Part shown: positions 50,540 to 63,435 of the stretch, in pieces
Numbering within the stretch: the stretch's first letter is position 1
How the letters are laid out: each line of letters opens with the position of its first letter
NCBI RefSeq assembly: GCF_905220415.1
Contig: NC_059548.1
Location: 10,976,501 to 11,040,500 of the forward strand
Direction: 5' to 3'
DNA: 64,000 nucleotides
DNA from: Colias croceus
Taxonomy: Eukaryota > Arthropoda > Insecta > Lepidoptera > Pieridae
Notes under the pieces: model-generated
Seen by the model: the letters and a program-made list of their open reading frames with translations, nothing else
Told to the model about the DNA's origin: nothing
Database searches by the model: none
Program-made: the position numbers and the translations under genes

Positions 50540-53500
50540 AAACGTTAGCGTGCTGTATTGTTTACGGCATTCGTAACTCTTGTTGTGTTCTTGTCGATAC
50601 TTTGTTCCGCGGAGCCAAGCCACCCGCCACACACGCTGGGGCGACACTAAAACATCGTCGAGAGCCATAAATGCCCCAAAATAGTGTAAAAGTGAAACAT
50701 CACAATCGCGGCTAGTTGGCGGCGCGCGGGTGAGTCACGGATATAAATAGCGTTCTATAATTAGTTAACCATACAAAGAACGCTCGCAGCGAATCCGCCA
50801 TCCCTGACTCACGGCGCTCCGCCCTTTTGTTTGGAAACAATCGCAGTTTGCTGACACCCGCCCTACCACACTACTACAGCAAATAGCGAGCACACATGAC
50901 AGCGATACCATCTCATTATAATAATCTCGTAACAAGACTTCAAAGGGGAAATAGACATATTTATCACAACATTACAAATATAATTTCATGCGCTGTTGCG
51001 CTTCTACGAATAGTTTAGAGTTTACTGCACATAGCATTGATAAAATATTGTCTGTACTTGTATTAAGACAATATGTTATCAATGCAATGAATGAATCATC
51101 TAATCGTCTGCTTCTAACTATTTTTGGCGCTGACGCTTTCCGTGAACATTTTATAGATTATCAATTATAATCAATCATAATAATAAAAGTAAAATTGCAA
51201 TTATGTCTACTTATCGGCGATTTGTTATGATTCTATAATTTGACTATTCGCAATAAAAATCTGTTGAAAACCAATTGTCCAATCCATGTCACAACAATCT
51301 AACTATTCTTCAAAGGATCCCCGATACAAACTGCAAACAGCAAGCCAATAAATAAAGCTGTCGTTCCCATGCACTGCGCTACCCCGTCACCTCTACCCTC
51401 TGGTGTCAGTGACTCGGCGCTTTTTGTCAACCTGCTCGGGACCTGTCTCCCGCCTCGCCTGTCGTCTATAAACAGATGCGCATTCCTCTCGAGTGTATTT
51501 ATAACTGCTACTAATTCTGGACTAATAAACTGTCACTTCTCGCGACACAATTTTTTGTAGTCAAGATTTAAATAAAAAACGACTCGTGCAAAGCTCCACT
51601 TTTTGTATGTTTCGATTTGAACGCAGGGCGATACCATTGAGATGCTTTTCATTTATACTTTCAAGTATAAACAGAATTATTCGTTTAATGTGATATTTAC
51701 AGACGCTAAACTTGCCTGCAGTAGGATGTAATCAAATTATACTTCGCTTAATGTTTTATGTGCTTCTCCCTAGCCTTCCTCTGTACACATTTGAAATGTG
51801 TATTTTCGATTGACGACATCATAATTCATATTTTATACAAATATTCGATAAGCGTAGCCGTCATATCAACACGCTTGCATTGTCTCGCCTAAAATTTATC
51901 TTTATCGTTTGTTTTGACTTATCTTTATCGTTGCGTTATTATCTTGATAATTTCCTTATATTTTTTTTTAAGTTTTGCAACAATTTTTTGTGGTTTTTTT
52001 CCTCATCTGGCAGTTTGCAGGTATGGTGTCGAATATAAAGCTAATAAAACACGATCGGGACCCAATTATAGCTCGTATGGAGCATCGGAGGCGGGGCCCA
52101 GAATAGATGGCTATAAGCGGCGTCAGTTCCCACAGGCTCCACGAGGCGAGGGTTCGGTTATTTTTGCCCGACAAAGGCTGAAACAAGTTGCCGAGCCGCG
52201 GCTAAGAATAGCCGGTCGATACTTGCCCACTCGCGGTTATTCTCAGCGGTTGTTATACGAGCTATTTTAGACGCACTTTGTTTAGTCGCACCGTTGGATT
52301 CCGATAATCTTGGGATTGTTTGCGAAAACAATCGATGCACGCCCCACTTTGTACGCTAATTTCATGCGTGTTTTCATGTTTATAGTAACGACTGCTGATC
52401 TAATAATGATTGATAACTAATGGATAGAGTAGGATTAAATGCCAGAAAAAAAAATCAGTCTGACTGACTGATACAATTAATTCGTAGATAAGTAGTCGAT
52501 TACTTGCAGGGACGATGTACATTAGTATGATGCTTTTTCAGTTATTGAATTATTGATTAATGAATATCCGCTATTTGTATTACCTGCTTAAGTGTTTATT
52601 TATAACATTCAAACACTTGAACACAATCATAAGCGAAAAAAAATGTTTGAGTAGGTATGGTTCGCAAATGTCAACAGTCAATTACTTCGTTAAAGTTTAT
52701 AGTCGTTCGTCGTATAAGGAAAATGAGTAAAACCGAAATATTTCCACAATCACAGCCAACACAACGATCTAATAATAAGTCTTTATCTCGGCGAATACAT
52801 GCAAACAGGTAAACCGAATATCTGCGGTCTCAGAGTGTCAGTCCTTGGCGTACAACTGAACGTTATCTCGAGGAAGTGCGGAGATCTTTAAATAGAATTG
52901 GCAATAGCGCGGCACGTTATCGTTTAATGCGACGCGCGCCATAGACCGGGATACAAATAATGCTTATTTATTTGAATAATAATAAAAACCTGTAAAACCT
53001 GACACCGTAAAAACGCTGGGTACTGCTGTTAACAAGATGTATTTATAAACTAACAACGTTGGCGATTTATTGTTTGAATCGTAATAAATTTAGCTACCTG
53101 ATATAACCAATTTGAGAAAATAAGTTACGGGGATGCAGTCATAGCATCATGTTGAGTACTTGGTACAGAGATTTCACTTCCTAGTTCTTGTAAATAAATA
53201 ACTGAACGATATGAACTGTTACAAGAAGTTCACACATTAAAATTTTCAGGCATCGTAAGATTTTCCGAATTCTTTGGATACAACAAAATGGAATGAAAAG
53301 ACAAACATTTATTGGCACAAGGAACCGGCTCGCTAGATTGATGCTGGGATTATGATTGAATTTATATTATCGTTTGTTTACATTCCGCTTCAAGTAATCA
53401 CATTAGACCTGTGCCCCGAGCGCACATCTCAAGTATAAATATGTTATATGGCTCAACATAAATTCTAATAGCACATACACACATTCTAATTGTACATATT

Positions 53501-53870
53501 TAAATATTTTTTCACGTATACAAGGTGTGGTTGTTAAAATAGGTTTTACCGATAAATTAAATATTAAACACAGTATGGAAAGTCATCGGGTTCCCAGAAC
53601 ACAATCGTTCTGTTTGTATGATTTTCGATAGATTTTTGAACTTGTTTTAATTTGCTTAAAATAATTAAATGTGAATTACGGTGTGCATTACATATATATT
53701 ATGGAGATTGTTTGTGTAATATAAAAGATTATTTTAGAGTATTTATGTAGGTACCTACATTTATATTCTACTGCTCATACTGTTTATATTTATTTAATTA
53801 ATTAATGTTGTTTATGAATAAATTGTATAATTGTACGCGTTTTTGTTGTGTCTTCATTTTCAAAGTTTTA
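50540..53870. other. Non-coding DNA with a possible regulatory island
   Basis: The 50570-50870 stretch is GC-richer and contains two AP-1-like words (gggtgagtcacgg and ccctgactcacgg) flanking atataaatag and ctataattag. The rest is AT-rich without recognised features. Confidence 0.4.
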
Positions 53871-53875
53871 TAAAA

Positions 53876-54052
53876 CACTAGCGGTCCGCCCCGGCTTCGC
53901 CCGTGGTACATATTCACGTTTTCTCTACATAAGAACCATCCTCGAACTTCAAGGAATATTATAAAAAAATAATTAACGAAATCGGTTAAGCGGTTCTTAA
54001 GTTATGCGCTTACCAACACATTTTGGGATTCATTTTTATATTATAAGAAGAT
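53876..54052 (+). repeat. LINE 3'-end fragment (cggcttcgcccg type)
   Basis: Contains cactagcggtccgccccggc, ttcgcccgtggtacatattc, aacgaaatcggttaagcggt and ttatattataagaag. Remnant retroposon. Confidence 0.65.
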
Positions 54053-54380
54053 AAGCAAACGTTTTGTTTTCCAAAACCCTCCTTTTTAAGTAATTAATAC
54101 TTTGATAATTATGAGTTTTAATTATCTGAGGCTTACCTTATTTGCCTAAGTAATTAAGTATTAAATAAAACGTTATAGGTTAGGTACTTGTAGTTTAAAC
54201 CCTTGTTCAAAAATTGTAAAATACATAGCTTTATCAAATAGGAACTTTGCAATCACAATGTTTGATTATTAAAATCGTCCGCTTATCACAAACATATCAA
54301 TAATAATAATTAGATTAACCCTATCAACAAATTATAAATTAATTAGGCTTATACACCAGTGCCGATAATTTTTGAAACAA

Positions 54381-55267
54381 AAAAAAAATCGCAGTAGGAT
54401 GAAACCCATTAGAAAAGGAGGAAAATATGATAAAAATGTAAATGAATCGGAAATGCATACAAACAGTGTGATAATGAGGTTTTGCTAAATCAGACACACT
54501 TCTCGAACTACCTGAAATGTTATTATCGACAACATTTTGCTTTTGAATATGCTGTAAAATATTATACTTTAGAACAGATATTTTTTTTCTTTTGAAATAT
54601 TACCGAAAAGCCGATACAAGAGAAGATAATAAATAGAGTTCGAGAAGTGTGCTTGATTTAGTAAAAGCTCATTGTCACACTGTTTGTATGCACTTCCTGA
54701 GAACATTTGCAATGGTAATGTTTATTTTTTTTTAGACCATATGAAGTTAGAGATTTCAATGAACAAAAAGCTTCCCAAGTTTTTGAAAAAAGCTGATATT
54801 TTGACGGGTGAGTTTTCGATTGAAAATTAGGTTGTTTTTTTGGTATTCATTCAAAATAAGGCGAAAAAATAAATATTTTCAATCAAATAAATTACAGTGT
54901 ATTTGGGACATAATAAAGTAAGTTTCCACCAAATTTCGTAGAAAAAAAAAATTTTTTTTGAAGTAGATAAAAATAAAAAACCAAAAACTTGGTTTTTTGA
55001 ATTTTTCACCTAAATTTTGAGGTTATGTGAAAAAATTGTCAATACAAAAGTTGTAGATCTTTTTATTACCTACAACTTTGCCATTAAACTTTTTTCCGCA
55101 GGACTTGAAGTTTGTCGGAAATCGAGAGAGACCATTTATTTCTCTTAAAAGCTCCCCCCCGTCCCACTTCCCGAACTCGGATTGACCGTAATTTATTTTT
55201 CCTTACATTTTTATCATAATATTTTCCTCCTTTTCTAATGGGTTTCATCCTACTGCGATTTTTTTTC
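54381..55267. mobile_element. Nested inverted-repeat (foldback) element
   Basis: Outer arms of about 61 bp at 54381-54441 and 55203-55267 (tcgcagtaggatgaaaccca core) match as inverses, apart from a 3-base indel. Inner arms of about 55 bp at 54454-54508 and 54638-54692 (tgcatacaaacagtgtga core) are also inverses with a few mismatches. No transposase-like ORF is present. Confidence 0.8.
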
Positions 55268-55735
55268 ACTTTTTATTATTTTTAAAGGCTTCTACCCTCA
55301 TACCCTGGTCTATTAGGATTAGTATTGTTTGAGTAGTACTCGAGACCGAAAATATAAGTTAAGTCGACAATGATACTATGTGCTATGTTGGAACAAGATG
55401 CTGTCTCAAAGATCGTGCGAGTATATCGATTCAACGCCCATTCATGTTATTTGCCAAATAAATAGGCCGTTATATAAAAAATAAAAAATAAAAGTAACGA
55501 GCGACAGTTTTTCCACACGAACTTGTGCTGAACTTTAAAACAACTTCGAAACCAGTGAAAACCGGTTGTCGTGCAAAAATAATAACGCTTATAAAACTTT
55601 AGTTAACAGCGAGATTTTCCTAGAAACGATTGCCTTGATATAAATAGTTTATGACTCGCAAATCGCAATAATGATTCACGTGTGCGATGCGATGTGTATT
55701 TAGCGTGAATAGAATATACAAATAATATTATACGT

Positions 55736-57120
55736 AAAAATATGTAGATATGTTTGCGACACAACATATTATTATTACCACTACGATACCTATTCAAGAA
55801 AGGCAGACTAACACAAACACACACACACGATTAGACGTTAAAGCAACAGACTTCACGGCAGGTCACAGTCTAACGTGAATGTTGCACTCGAGTCACCGTT
55901 ACCTGGAATAGACAAAACATTCGGTTAATTTATCATCGCCACTGTACACAATGCGGAACTTCAAAAATATACAACACACAAAGATCTTAGTCACTTCGAA
56001 ATATTCTCGGTATTCGCGATATTGAAATAAATTGCAGAAGAACGCAATTTTAATCCTTCCTCGAGTTATTTTTAGCACATTTATGAGCTATTTTGTTACG
56101 ATTTGAAGTAAGTTTCATCGAATACCCGCGGTCCGGTCAATACAGCTGCAGCGGCATGGCGGAACACAGTGGAGTTTAGTCGGTAGGTCCCTGCACTCTG
56201 CAGGGTAAGTCCGACATAACCCAGGGCCCTTTCCCCGAGCGCTCTGGGTATGCCTAAATGCATTCTCCACTATAAAAAAATAAAAAGTTTCATCGTGGTA
56301 CAATAAACCTAGTTCTAAGACCACTTTGCATTACTTTGTATTATATAAAACTCGTTTTATGTAACGCTTTATCATTTAATTATTCAACAAATATTTATGA
56401 GCCTTATAAATAGAACTAAGCCCAGCGGACGTAAAATAATTAGGCAATTTGTATGGAGAAAAAATCACATACAAATAGTCGAATATTGGAACATTTTCAC
56501 AGCGTATAAAATAACCTGTGTAAATCCGACTAGACGAACACAGAAACAACAATCCTTACAAATAACGACACCAAAAACCTAGCAAACCAATTCATCTTCA
56601 TATCTCAAAAAATGCAATATCTCCGATAGAAATATTGCGAAGGTCAGCTGACGTGCGCCGGCGCTGACGTGTGACATAACCGCGCTATTCCCGTCCCCAT
56701 GGGAGCATTTCCGCGGGACAATCGCCGGCTATTTCCACCCCGGCCTCGTGTTTCGTCTCAAACGCTCCGCTAATTGAATTCAAACAGTCGCTACTGATTT
56801 ATCTCCGCTAATGTATTGTAATGGTCGTTCGCCTTGTTTTGGCATGCACTGTAATCACATCTTACGACTTGTAGAATTAGAATCGGGAGCTGTGAGATCC
56901 AAAATAATCGTTTATTGTTATAGCGTGATAACGATTTACGACTCTATTTTTGGATCAGATCTCTTCTGATAATCAATGACATTCGAAATGTTTATTACAA
57001 TTTCAATTAAATATCTAGGTTGCCTGCACAGATTGTGTGTGTGTGTGTTAGTGTGCCTTTCTTGAATAGGTATCGTAGTGGTAATAATACGTTGTGTCGC
57101 AAACATATCTACATATTTTT
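55736..57120. mobile_element. Inverted pair of about 90-bp arms, possible 1.4-kb foldback element
   Basis: Left arm 55736-55828 (atatgtagatatgtttgcga ... ctattcaagaaaggcagact ... acacacacac) and right arm 57034-57120 are reverse complements with few differences. Both end inward with AC/GT microsatellites. The interior includes the SINE-like unit at 56168-56290 and no recognised transposase. Confidence 0.6.
56168..56290 (+). repeat. SINE-like structured repeat with A-rich tail
   Basis: Starts agtggagtttagtcggtagg, contains the perfect hairpin ccctgcactctgcaggg and a second stem acccagggcc...gctctgggt, returns with attctccact and ends in an A-rich tail. The compact folding and tail suggest a small RNA-derived retroposon. 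The parent RNA is not identified. Confidence 0.5.
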
Positions 57121-57254
57121 ACTAACTAGATATTTACAATCTTCTACGTTTATGGTTTCAAATAAGAAAACAGTTTCATATGCAATCAAAACCTTAACAA
57201 ATCAAAAGTTACACATCAGGACAATCAACAACTGTAGCTATGCATTTAAAAATG

Positions 57255-57460
57255 TCTTAAAAACAGTTGCACTTGGGCAGCGACCGTGGCGCTGATAAGG
57301 CTTCCGGCGAGGTCGTCGCCCTTCCGGCCCTTATCAGCCAGCTGTGACTTTGCGTATCGCTCCTGTGGGACTGGGAGCGGGGAGCCGCGCCGCTCGTGGG
57401 CGACACCCGTGCTTGTGGGCCACGAGCCCGTAGCCTTCACCTCACAGCAAAACAAAACAA
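57255..57460. repeat. GC-rich island with inverted words
   Basis: About 200 bp of high GC in AT-rich surroundings. It includes gcgctgataaggcttccggc and its partial inverse cttccggcccttatcagcc, then gctcgtgggcgacacccgtg and gggccacgagcccg. It ends near cagcaaaacaaaacaa. Probably a retroposon fragment, but a structured or regulatory element cannot be excluded. Confidence 0.35.
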
Positions 57461-60400
57461 CGTACAATAAATTACTATCTACGTATCTAACTCCAATTGA
57501 TTACATTTATACTAAAAATGAATTGAAAAATTTGCTTTTTCACTGTGAATTATGAATAAATAATCGTATGTTGATATCGAATATTATCTAGATAAAGCTA
57601 GTCGTAAAACCCACAGGTAAATAATAAATAAAGACCGAGCGAGTACACGACGATATGAGCTCAAGTCCGTTATCAGCTGTGAGTCCACCGCTGGGGTACA
57701 TTTCCGAAGCCCTGAGCAGCGCGGTAAGTTTCCACCTCAAGCCGCCCGACGTCTAATTATAACCACTAATTATGCAAGTATGCCGGAGCAATTCAAAATG
57801 CTTGCAATTCGTTTACATTCAAATTTATTCGGAATGATAAATGGTCAGAAAGAAAGTGTGCACTAATAAACTTATAAATAAATCAACATTGTAAGTGTGC
57901 AAAACTTTGCAATAAGATCGCAAGCAAGTTTTACTTTCAGGAAGCGCTTTATTAAACGCTTTATTAAGCTCTTTTCAAGGTTAATCATTTTATCTTCAAT
58001 AAAGATATTCTCGAGAAACTACTGCCGCTAGTAACGAATTGATAAGTGAAATTACCTTTGTTTTGTATACAATACTGTATTCGATTTAGTATCTATAATA
58101 AATACTTCTGCAACAACGAGGTTTCGATTCTCCTGATTGCAAGAAAGATTTGCAGAACTGCATTATAGTGGCTGCAGCGCCCAAATGCGAGAACATAACC
58201 ATCAATAAGCGAATACATCAAAGATCCACAATGTGGGTCACACGAAGCCGCTGCAAATCGCACACAACGCGTATCGCGCCTCTATTGCCACAGGTGAGGC
58301 TGGCGGTGAGCGCGGACACTCAATTTGTCTCCGGCTGATTGGATCGCCCGCGCAGCCATCAGTGCTCTGTCACGGCCTGACTAATGTTCCGCCACCCAGA
58401 CTCAGAGACGTTCACGTTGTGACACTCACAATAATCGAGAATATCGCTCTTGAACTAAAACTGTATTTTCTACTGTATCATTGTAAGATTTTTTTAACAA
58501 TGAATCAACAAACAATGAATTAACTGTGTAGGATGCATTTTATACGTAAATACATTTTTACGGATTCCTGGATCGTACAAAAACTACAGAATATTGGTCT
58601 ATGTCTACACTCTTATCATTAGCAGTAACAAATATCCTCAAAATCAAAATGCTCAATTCCATCTACTAAAGCAGAAGATCTTGTTAAACAGAATATTATC
58701 CCGAATATGCGATGCGGCTATCTCCCATGCAGATAGCCGCGTCGCTCCACTTGCCGCGGGTTTAATTCGGCCGGCGCGCGGCGACCCTGGCCGCGCTTGC
58801 ACAACGCACTATTCTGGTGCATCACCTTGCACCGCGCACCGAGCACCATTGCAACACCACAACACCACGCACTTTTACTGCGGTCCAACGTCTTGTGAGC
58901 GCCGCGTTCAATTATGAATAAACTCGTACGTTAACACTGATTTAACAAAAATTCAACAATTCCAATGCAAAGACGGCGTCGCTCGTCGATAACAAAAATT
59001 ACAATGCAAAGACGGCGTAAAATTTTAAGTATGAATGAAACTACAAATAGATAAACACGTCTAAAAGTAAGATACATGACAAACCACAAGTGTCATATGA
59101 CCTAACACTGCCATTTAAACAAATTGTATGGTACTCTTTGTTTTGAATGAATTGTACGAGATATTTCTAGACGATGACGCCCACAGCCGTTTTAATTGTT
59201 AATAATGTTTGCATCTGGAGGCGGGTTGTGGGCAGGAGACCCGCGTGGCTTTGTGCGTGTCGCCGACGACAGACTTCGGGGCGTCATTGGTGCTTATAAG
59301 TTATAACGCACATCTGTATAGGGACCCATAGTAAAATAACTAACAACTGGTGTAGTATTATAGAGAAACGTTGATTCAAGAAAGTTTCTTAAAGGAACAT
59401 ATTCATCAAAGGGAAATAATACAGGCTTGATATTTTTTTTCCTTATAGCCTTAGTGCTAGTAATGAAATCTTACACATTCGATAAAAATGCTTTACCAGA
59501 TAACGTCCGTCAAGTGACGATAACTCGCATAACACGAAGGCGTCGACAAAAGCTCATTTATCTCATTATGTAAGCATAATTGCGCAACCGCCGACAGCTA
59601 TCGTCCAAACCGCGCTTCTTATCTCAGCGGCGCGTTATTTATAAAAAATATATCGAAAAACTCGAGATACGGCAGATAATCATTTAAACGTGCAATTTTC
59701 CTCATTGATGAGTCCACAATCTATGTGCTTCGCTATTATGACCTTACATTACATTTTAATAATTTTTTATTACGCAATTTCTTTATCGTTACTCGTTTCA
59801 GTTTCAATGCCACACTAACTTAGCTCTCTTATAATTATAATTTATTTTTTGCTCGTCGATAACTAGACAACGTAAAAACAGATTTTTGATGTAATTATAA
59901 CAAAAAATCTGACGAATTTATTACGTAAACGTAAGATTTTTATAATTTTGTTATTCAATGTTACTCACTTTATATACGTACATACGTCTGATGTAATGTG
60001 AAGTTACGAAATTTCAAAAGTCCGAATGTAAACTAACATTGTAGTTTTGAAGTTTGCTAATGAAAATATTTAGTGTCATGTTCACGGTTCGCTCTGTCAG
60101 ACGATATCTCAATACGAGCGATACAAGATTAATGAAACAATGCGATCACATAATGAGATGTGCAAGTGTAAGCGTTTAAACAACACGCAGGAGCAGCTGC
60201 CGCCGACTGCGACACACGCTACACAGCATTAACACAACGTGCCATTAATCCTCTCGTACAATTGATATCATTACACAATTCTACATACGATTAGACATCT
60301 ACATCTGAATAGACGCGTCTTCTACATTTAGATTTATTACAACTTTTGAAACGACATCAGACGTATCATTTTACTGTTTGTATAGATAGATTTAATCTTG

Positions 60401-63186
60401 AGGCTACTTTTAGCTTCTAGCTATCATTCGACTCGATAAATTCAACTATTTCTCAAAATTTATCTGATCTCGAACTTTTGTTTTCCAAATAACAACAAAC
60501 ATGGCTTTCACTAGTGTTATAGTGAAGGTCATCAGTCACAGTATCCTTAGGCGCAATGAAAAGCAATAGTTTTATTTGCGGCACGAATAGCTGGTTAGAC
60601 GTCGGTGCATCTGAGCCAGATAGGCTGGCGCGGCGCCAGGCAGGTGGTGGCGCCTCTCCGCTGACTCATCACAACTGATAATGAACCCAATATCTTCGAC
60701 ACCCTGCCGCGGCCGCTGGCCTGCATGGCATGGCATTCCGTGATTCCGATACGTGCAACTCTTCACATTAGGAACATTACATTATGTTGAGCAATGACCT
60801 ATCTGATTGTCGCTCTCTTATCACAGGAACTAATTTTTATCTGTGCTACATATTAACGCTGAATTATACAACACAATAAAAGTTAAAAAAGACAATAGTA
60901 AAACTAAGAGATCGAGCAAAGGTAAGATAAACAAAATCTTTACGTGCCTTTTCACATTATAGTCAAGCAATTGGAAATACAAAACGAAACTATTCTCACC
61001 AAAATCATTCATCCAGTCTGTTAGAAAGAAAGTTCGTCTTCTATTCTTAGCGTGCATTTTTACGTGTAAGTCTGGCCCCTGTCCAGTGCGTCGTTTGGCC
61101 ATATCTTAATATAGCCGGCGCGGGCCTCTCCCTACATAGCATAACGAGAATAGACCGAGGAAGCGCATGCGCGAGATTTCACGCTGAAATAGCAGACCCA
61201 CTTCACGCTGCATTTCGATATGCGCTTAACTTGGAGCTTTCCTTACCACAATAATCTGAATTCTTGGATCACATTTGCCTTGTTTAGTTAAAATGTATTG
61301 TTAGATAATTATATTGTTTGAAGAATAAGAAGTGTTGAAACTTCTGAGGATGCCGAAACTTTCTTGCTCCGGTAAAACACATAGGTGTATTAAAATTTCA
61401 TCGGTAAGTTTATACATCTCGTTTGATACTTTCTGAATAAAAGAAATGGATAGAGGTGGATATAGTGAAAATTATTATTGCTAGGTATATAGTTTTCTAA
61501 ATATAAACAAATACTTAAAGTAATTTCAAATGTTTGTACTAAAGGTATCAAAGACAAAAGGCCTGCGTCGAGTGTGGTCGCGTATATGATTGTAACAGAT
61601 AACAATGGCCGAAAACACGTGTTTTTTCATCGTTTTATACAAAGTTATTTTCAATCGATGTCAATTTTCCGCTTTTGCGGAACGATGGAAAGGGCGCATT
61701 CATTTTAACAAATAGGGATAAATGTAATTCTAAGAAAATGTAACCACGCTTCATTTATTATTTCCTGTTACAACTGAGTAAGGCCTTATGTATTTCATTT
61801 ACCATTTTTATGCTAATCTAGTTAAGTTTTGTATTCGTGATTTATGTTGAAACGTGTATGACTAAAATATCGATGTCCAAATGTGCATAATGCGATTTCA
61901 AATTAAGCAGAATCCAAATTTATTGGGAAGGGTTGGCTCTGCGCGTGCGTCACTTCCGGCGGTGTATTTAGACATCCGCTCGTTACCAGCTTTGTTCTGA
62001 CGTATATATTCAAAATGTACATGATCAAATAAAACAGTATTAACGTACTTATAAGTAGCCCCAAAACAAAATATTTAGTGGGACATTAAATAAATCAAAT
62101 ATAAGAACAACAGTAATTGGAGTCCTACATTTATAGCCACCCGTTTAAGGATTGCATCTCCGAAGCACCTACTATCTCATTATCTAACCCACCGAGCATC
62201 AATACTATGAAATCGTCAACATATACAAATGTGTACAGATTACGTATGTCACAAGACGAAACGGAGGGGTCCGCGTAGGTGTGCGACCCAGACCTTCGGC
62301 GCGGGCCGCCCGCCGTGCGGTAGGTCGCGTCGGTCGCAGATCATCTCGTGCCTAAACTCTATCGATCATCACATGCCCTACTCGTTTACACTTCACCTTG
62401 AACATACTAGCTTTCTGTAGGCGACTACGGTTCTATACTATCCACTATAGTATGGCGCAAAAGCTGCCCCATGCGGAAAAATATATTTTCTTCAAGTCAT
62501 GAAATGGTTGTTGTTATACGTTTGCACGAATAAAAACTAGCTTAACGTTTTTTCATTTTTTATATCCATCTGTACATGATCGTGTATCTCATTAATTTGG
62601 TTTAATTGGTAATAAACAAACAATTAGTGCGCAGACAATGCACACTATGACTACAACTTTCACGTTTACATTTGTACCGAGTATATTTTTGGACACGTTC
62701 AAGGTATAAATATTACGTTAATAAAGGTATATTTTTAATGTAATAAAAATAAACCTTAAATATTTCCAATAAGATACAAGAAATATTCAAGATTATGAAC
62801 TACAAACCTGTTTCTAAATTAATTTTAAACTGAATGGAATTGGTATATTTTGCTACAAATTCTTTCAAATAGTGCCAAAGTTCTTCAATTTAGGAACCAA
62901 ACTATTTCCTATCAAGACCAACAGACCACGCCGCGGCCGTCGCGAAGACACTACCTACGTATATTTAAATCCAAGTTTAACTTTGCACCAATGCCCATAT
63001 ATTTATAGCAATTATGAATGAGCCGTGCAACAATACATGGGAGTATATTCGGCGATTTCCATTTGGCAAATATCCCATTGATGTTACACAGTAAATACGT
63101 ATAATTTAGTGATTTATATAAATAGAATAGAATCCACTGTTTATTATTGGAAAACGATTACGGAGAAGCAAGGAGAGACGTTATTG
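57461..63186. other. Non-coding DNA, probably HDAC4 5' intron or upstream region
   Basis: No coding exon, RNA gene or named repeat recognised. GC-rich islands occur near 58230-58420, 58720-58870 and 62265-62345. A small tandem duplication of acaatgcaaagacggcgt lies at about 58948-59018. Confidence 0.4.
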
Positions 63187-63435
63187 TACGGGCTAGCCGT
63201 ACATCCTGACTCAGCGCTTTACATGATCCTGATCAAAAAGAGAGATGTTTCTGATGATAAAATAATGATACAATGAAAATATAATATGATATTCATTAAT
63301 TGATAATGATATAGCGCATATACCCCGAGCGCTTTACACGAGCCGCGACGCAGACTGGTTCGTTAAGATGTTGTTTTTACGGTAATGTAATAGGATCGTG
63401 TAAAGCGCTGAGTCAGGATGTACGGCTAGCCCGTA
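63187..63435. mobile_element. Small inverted-repeat element with 44-bp arms
   Basis: The left arm 63187-63230 (tacgggctagccgtacatcc ...) and the right arm 63392-63435 are reverse complements with a single mismatch by my reading. Each arm end is itself nearly palindromic. The interior has a further related word (agcgctttacacga) near 63330. Confidence 0.75.

Noticed and set aside
51914..52270. 118-codon + strand ORF upstream of HDAC4
   Set aside because: No domain, start context or splice evidence. The composition matches the surrounding non-coding DNA.
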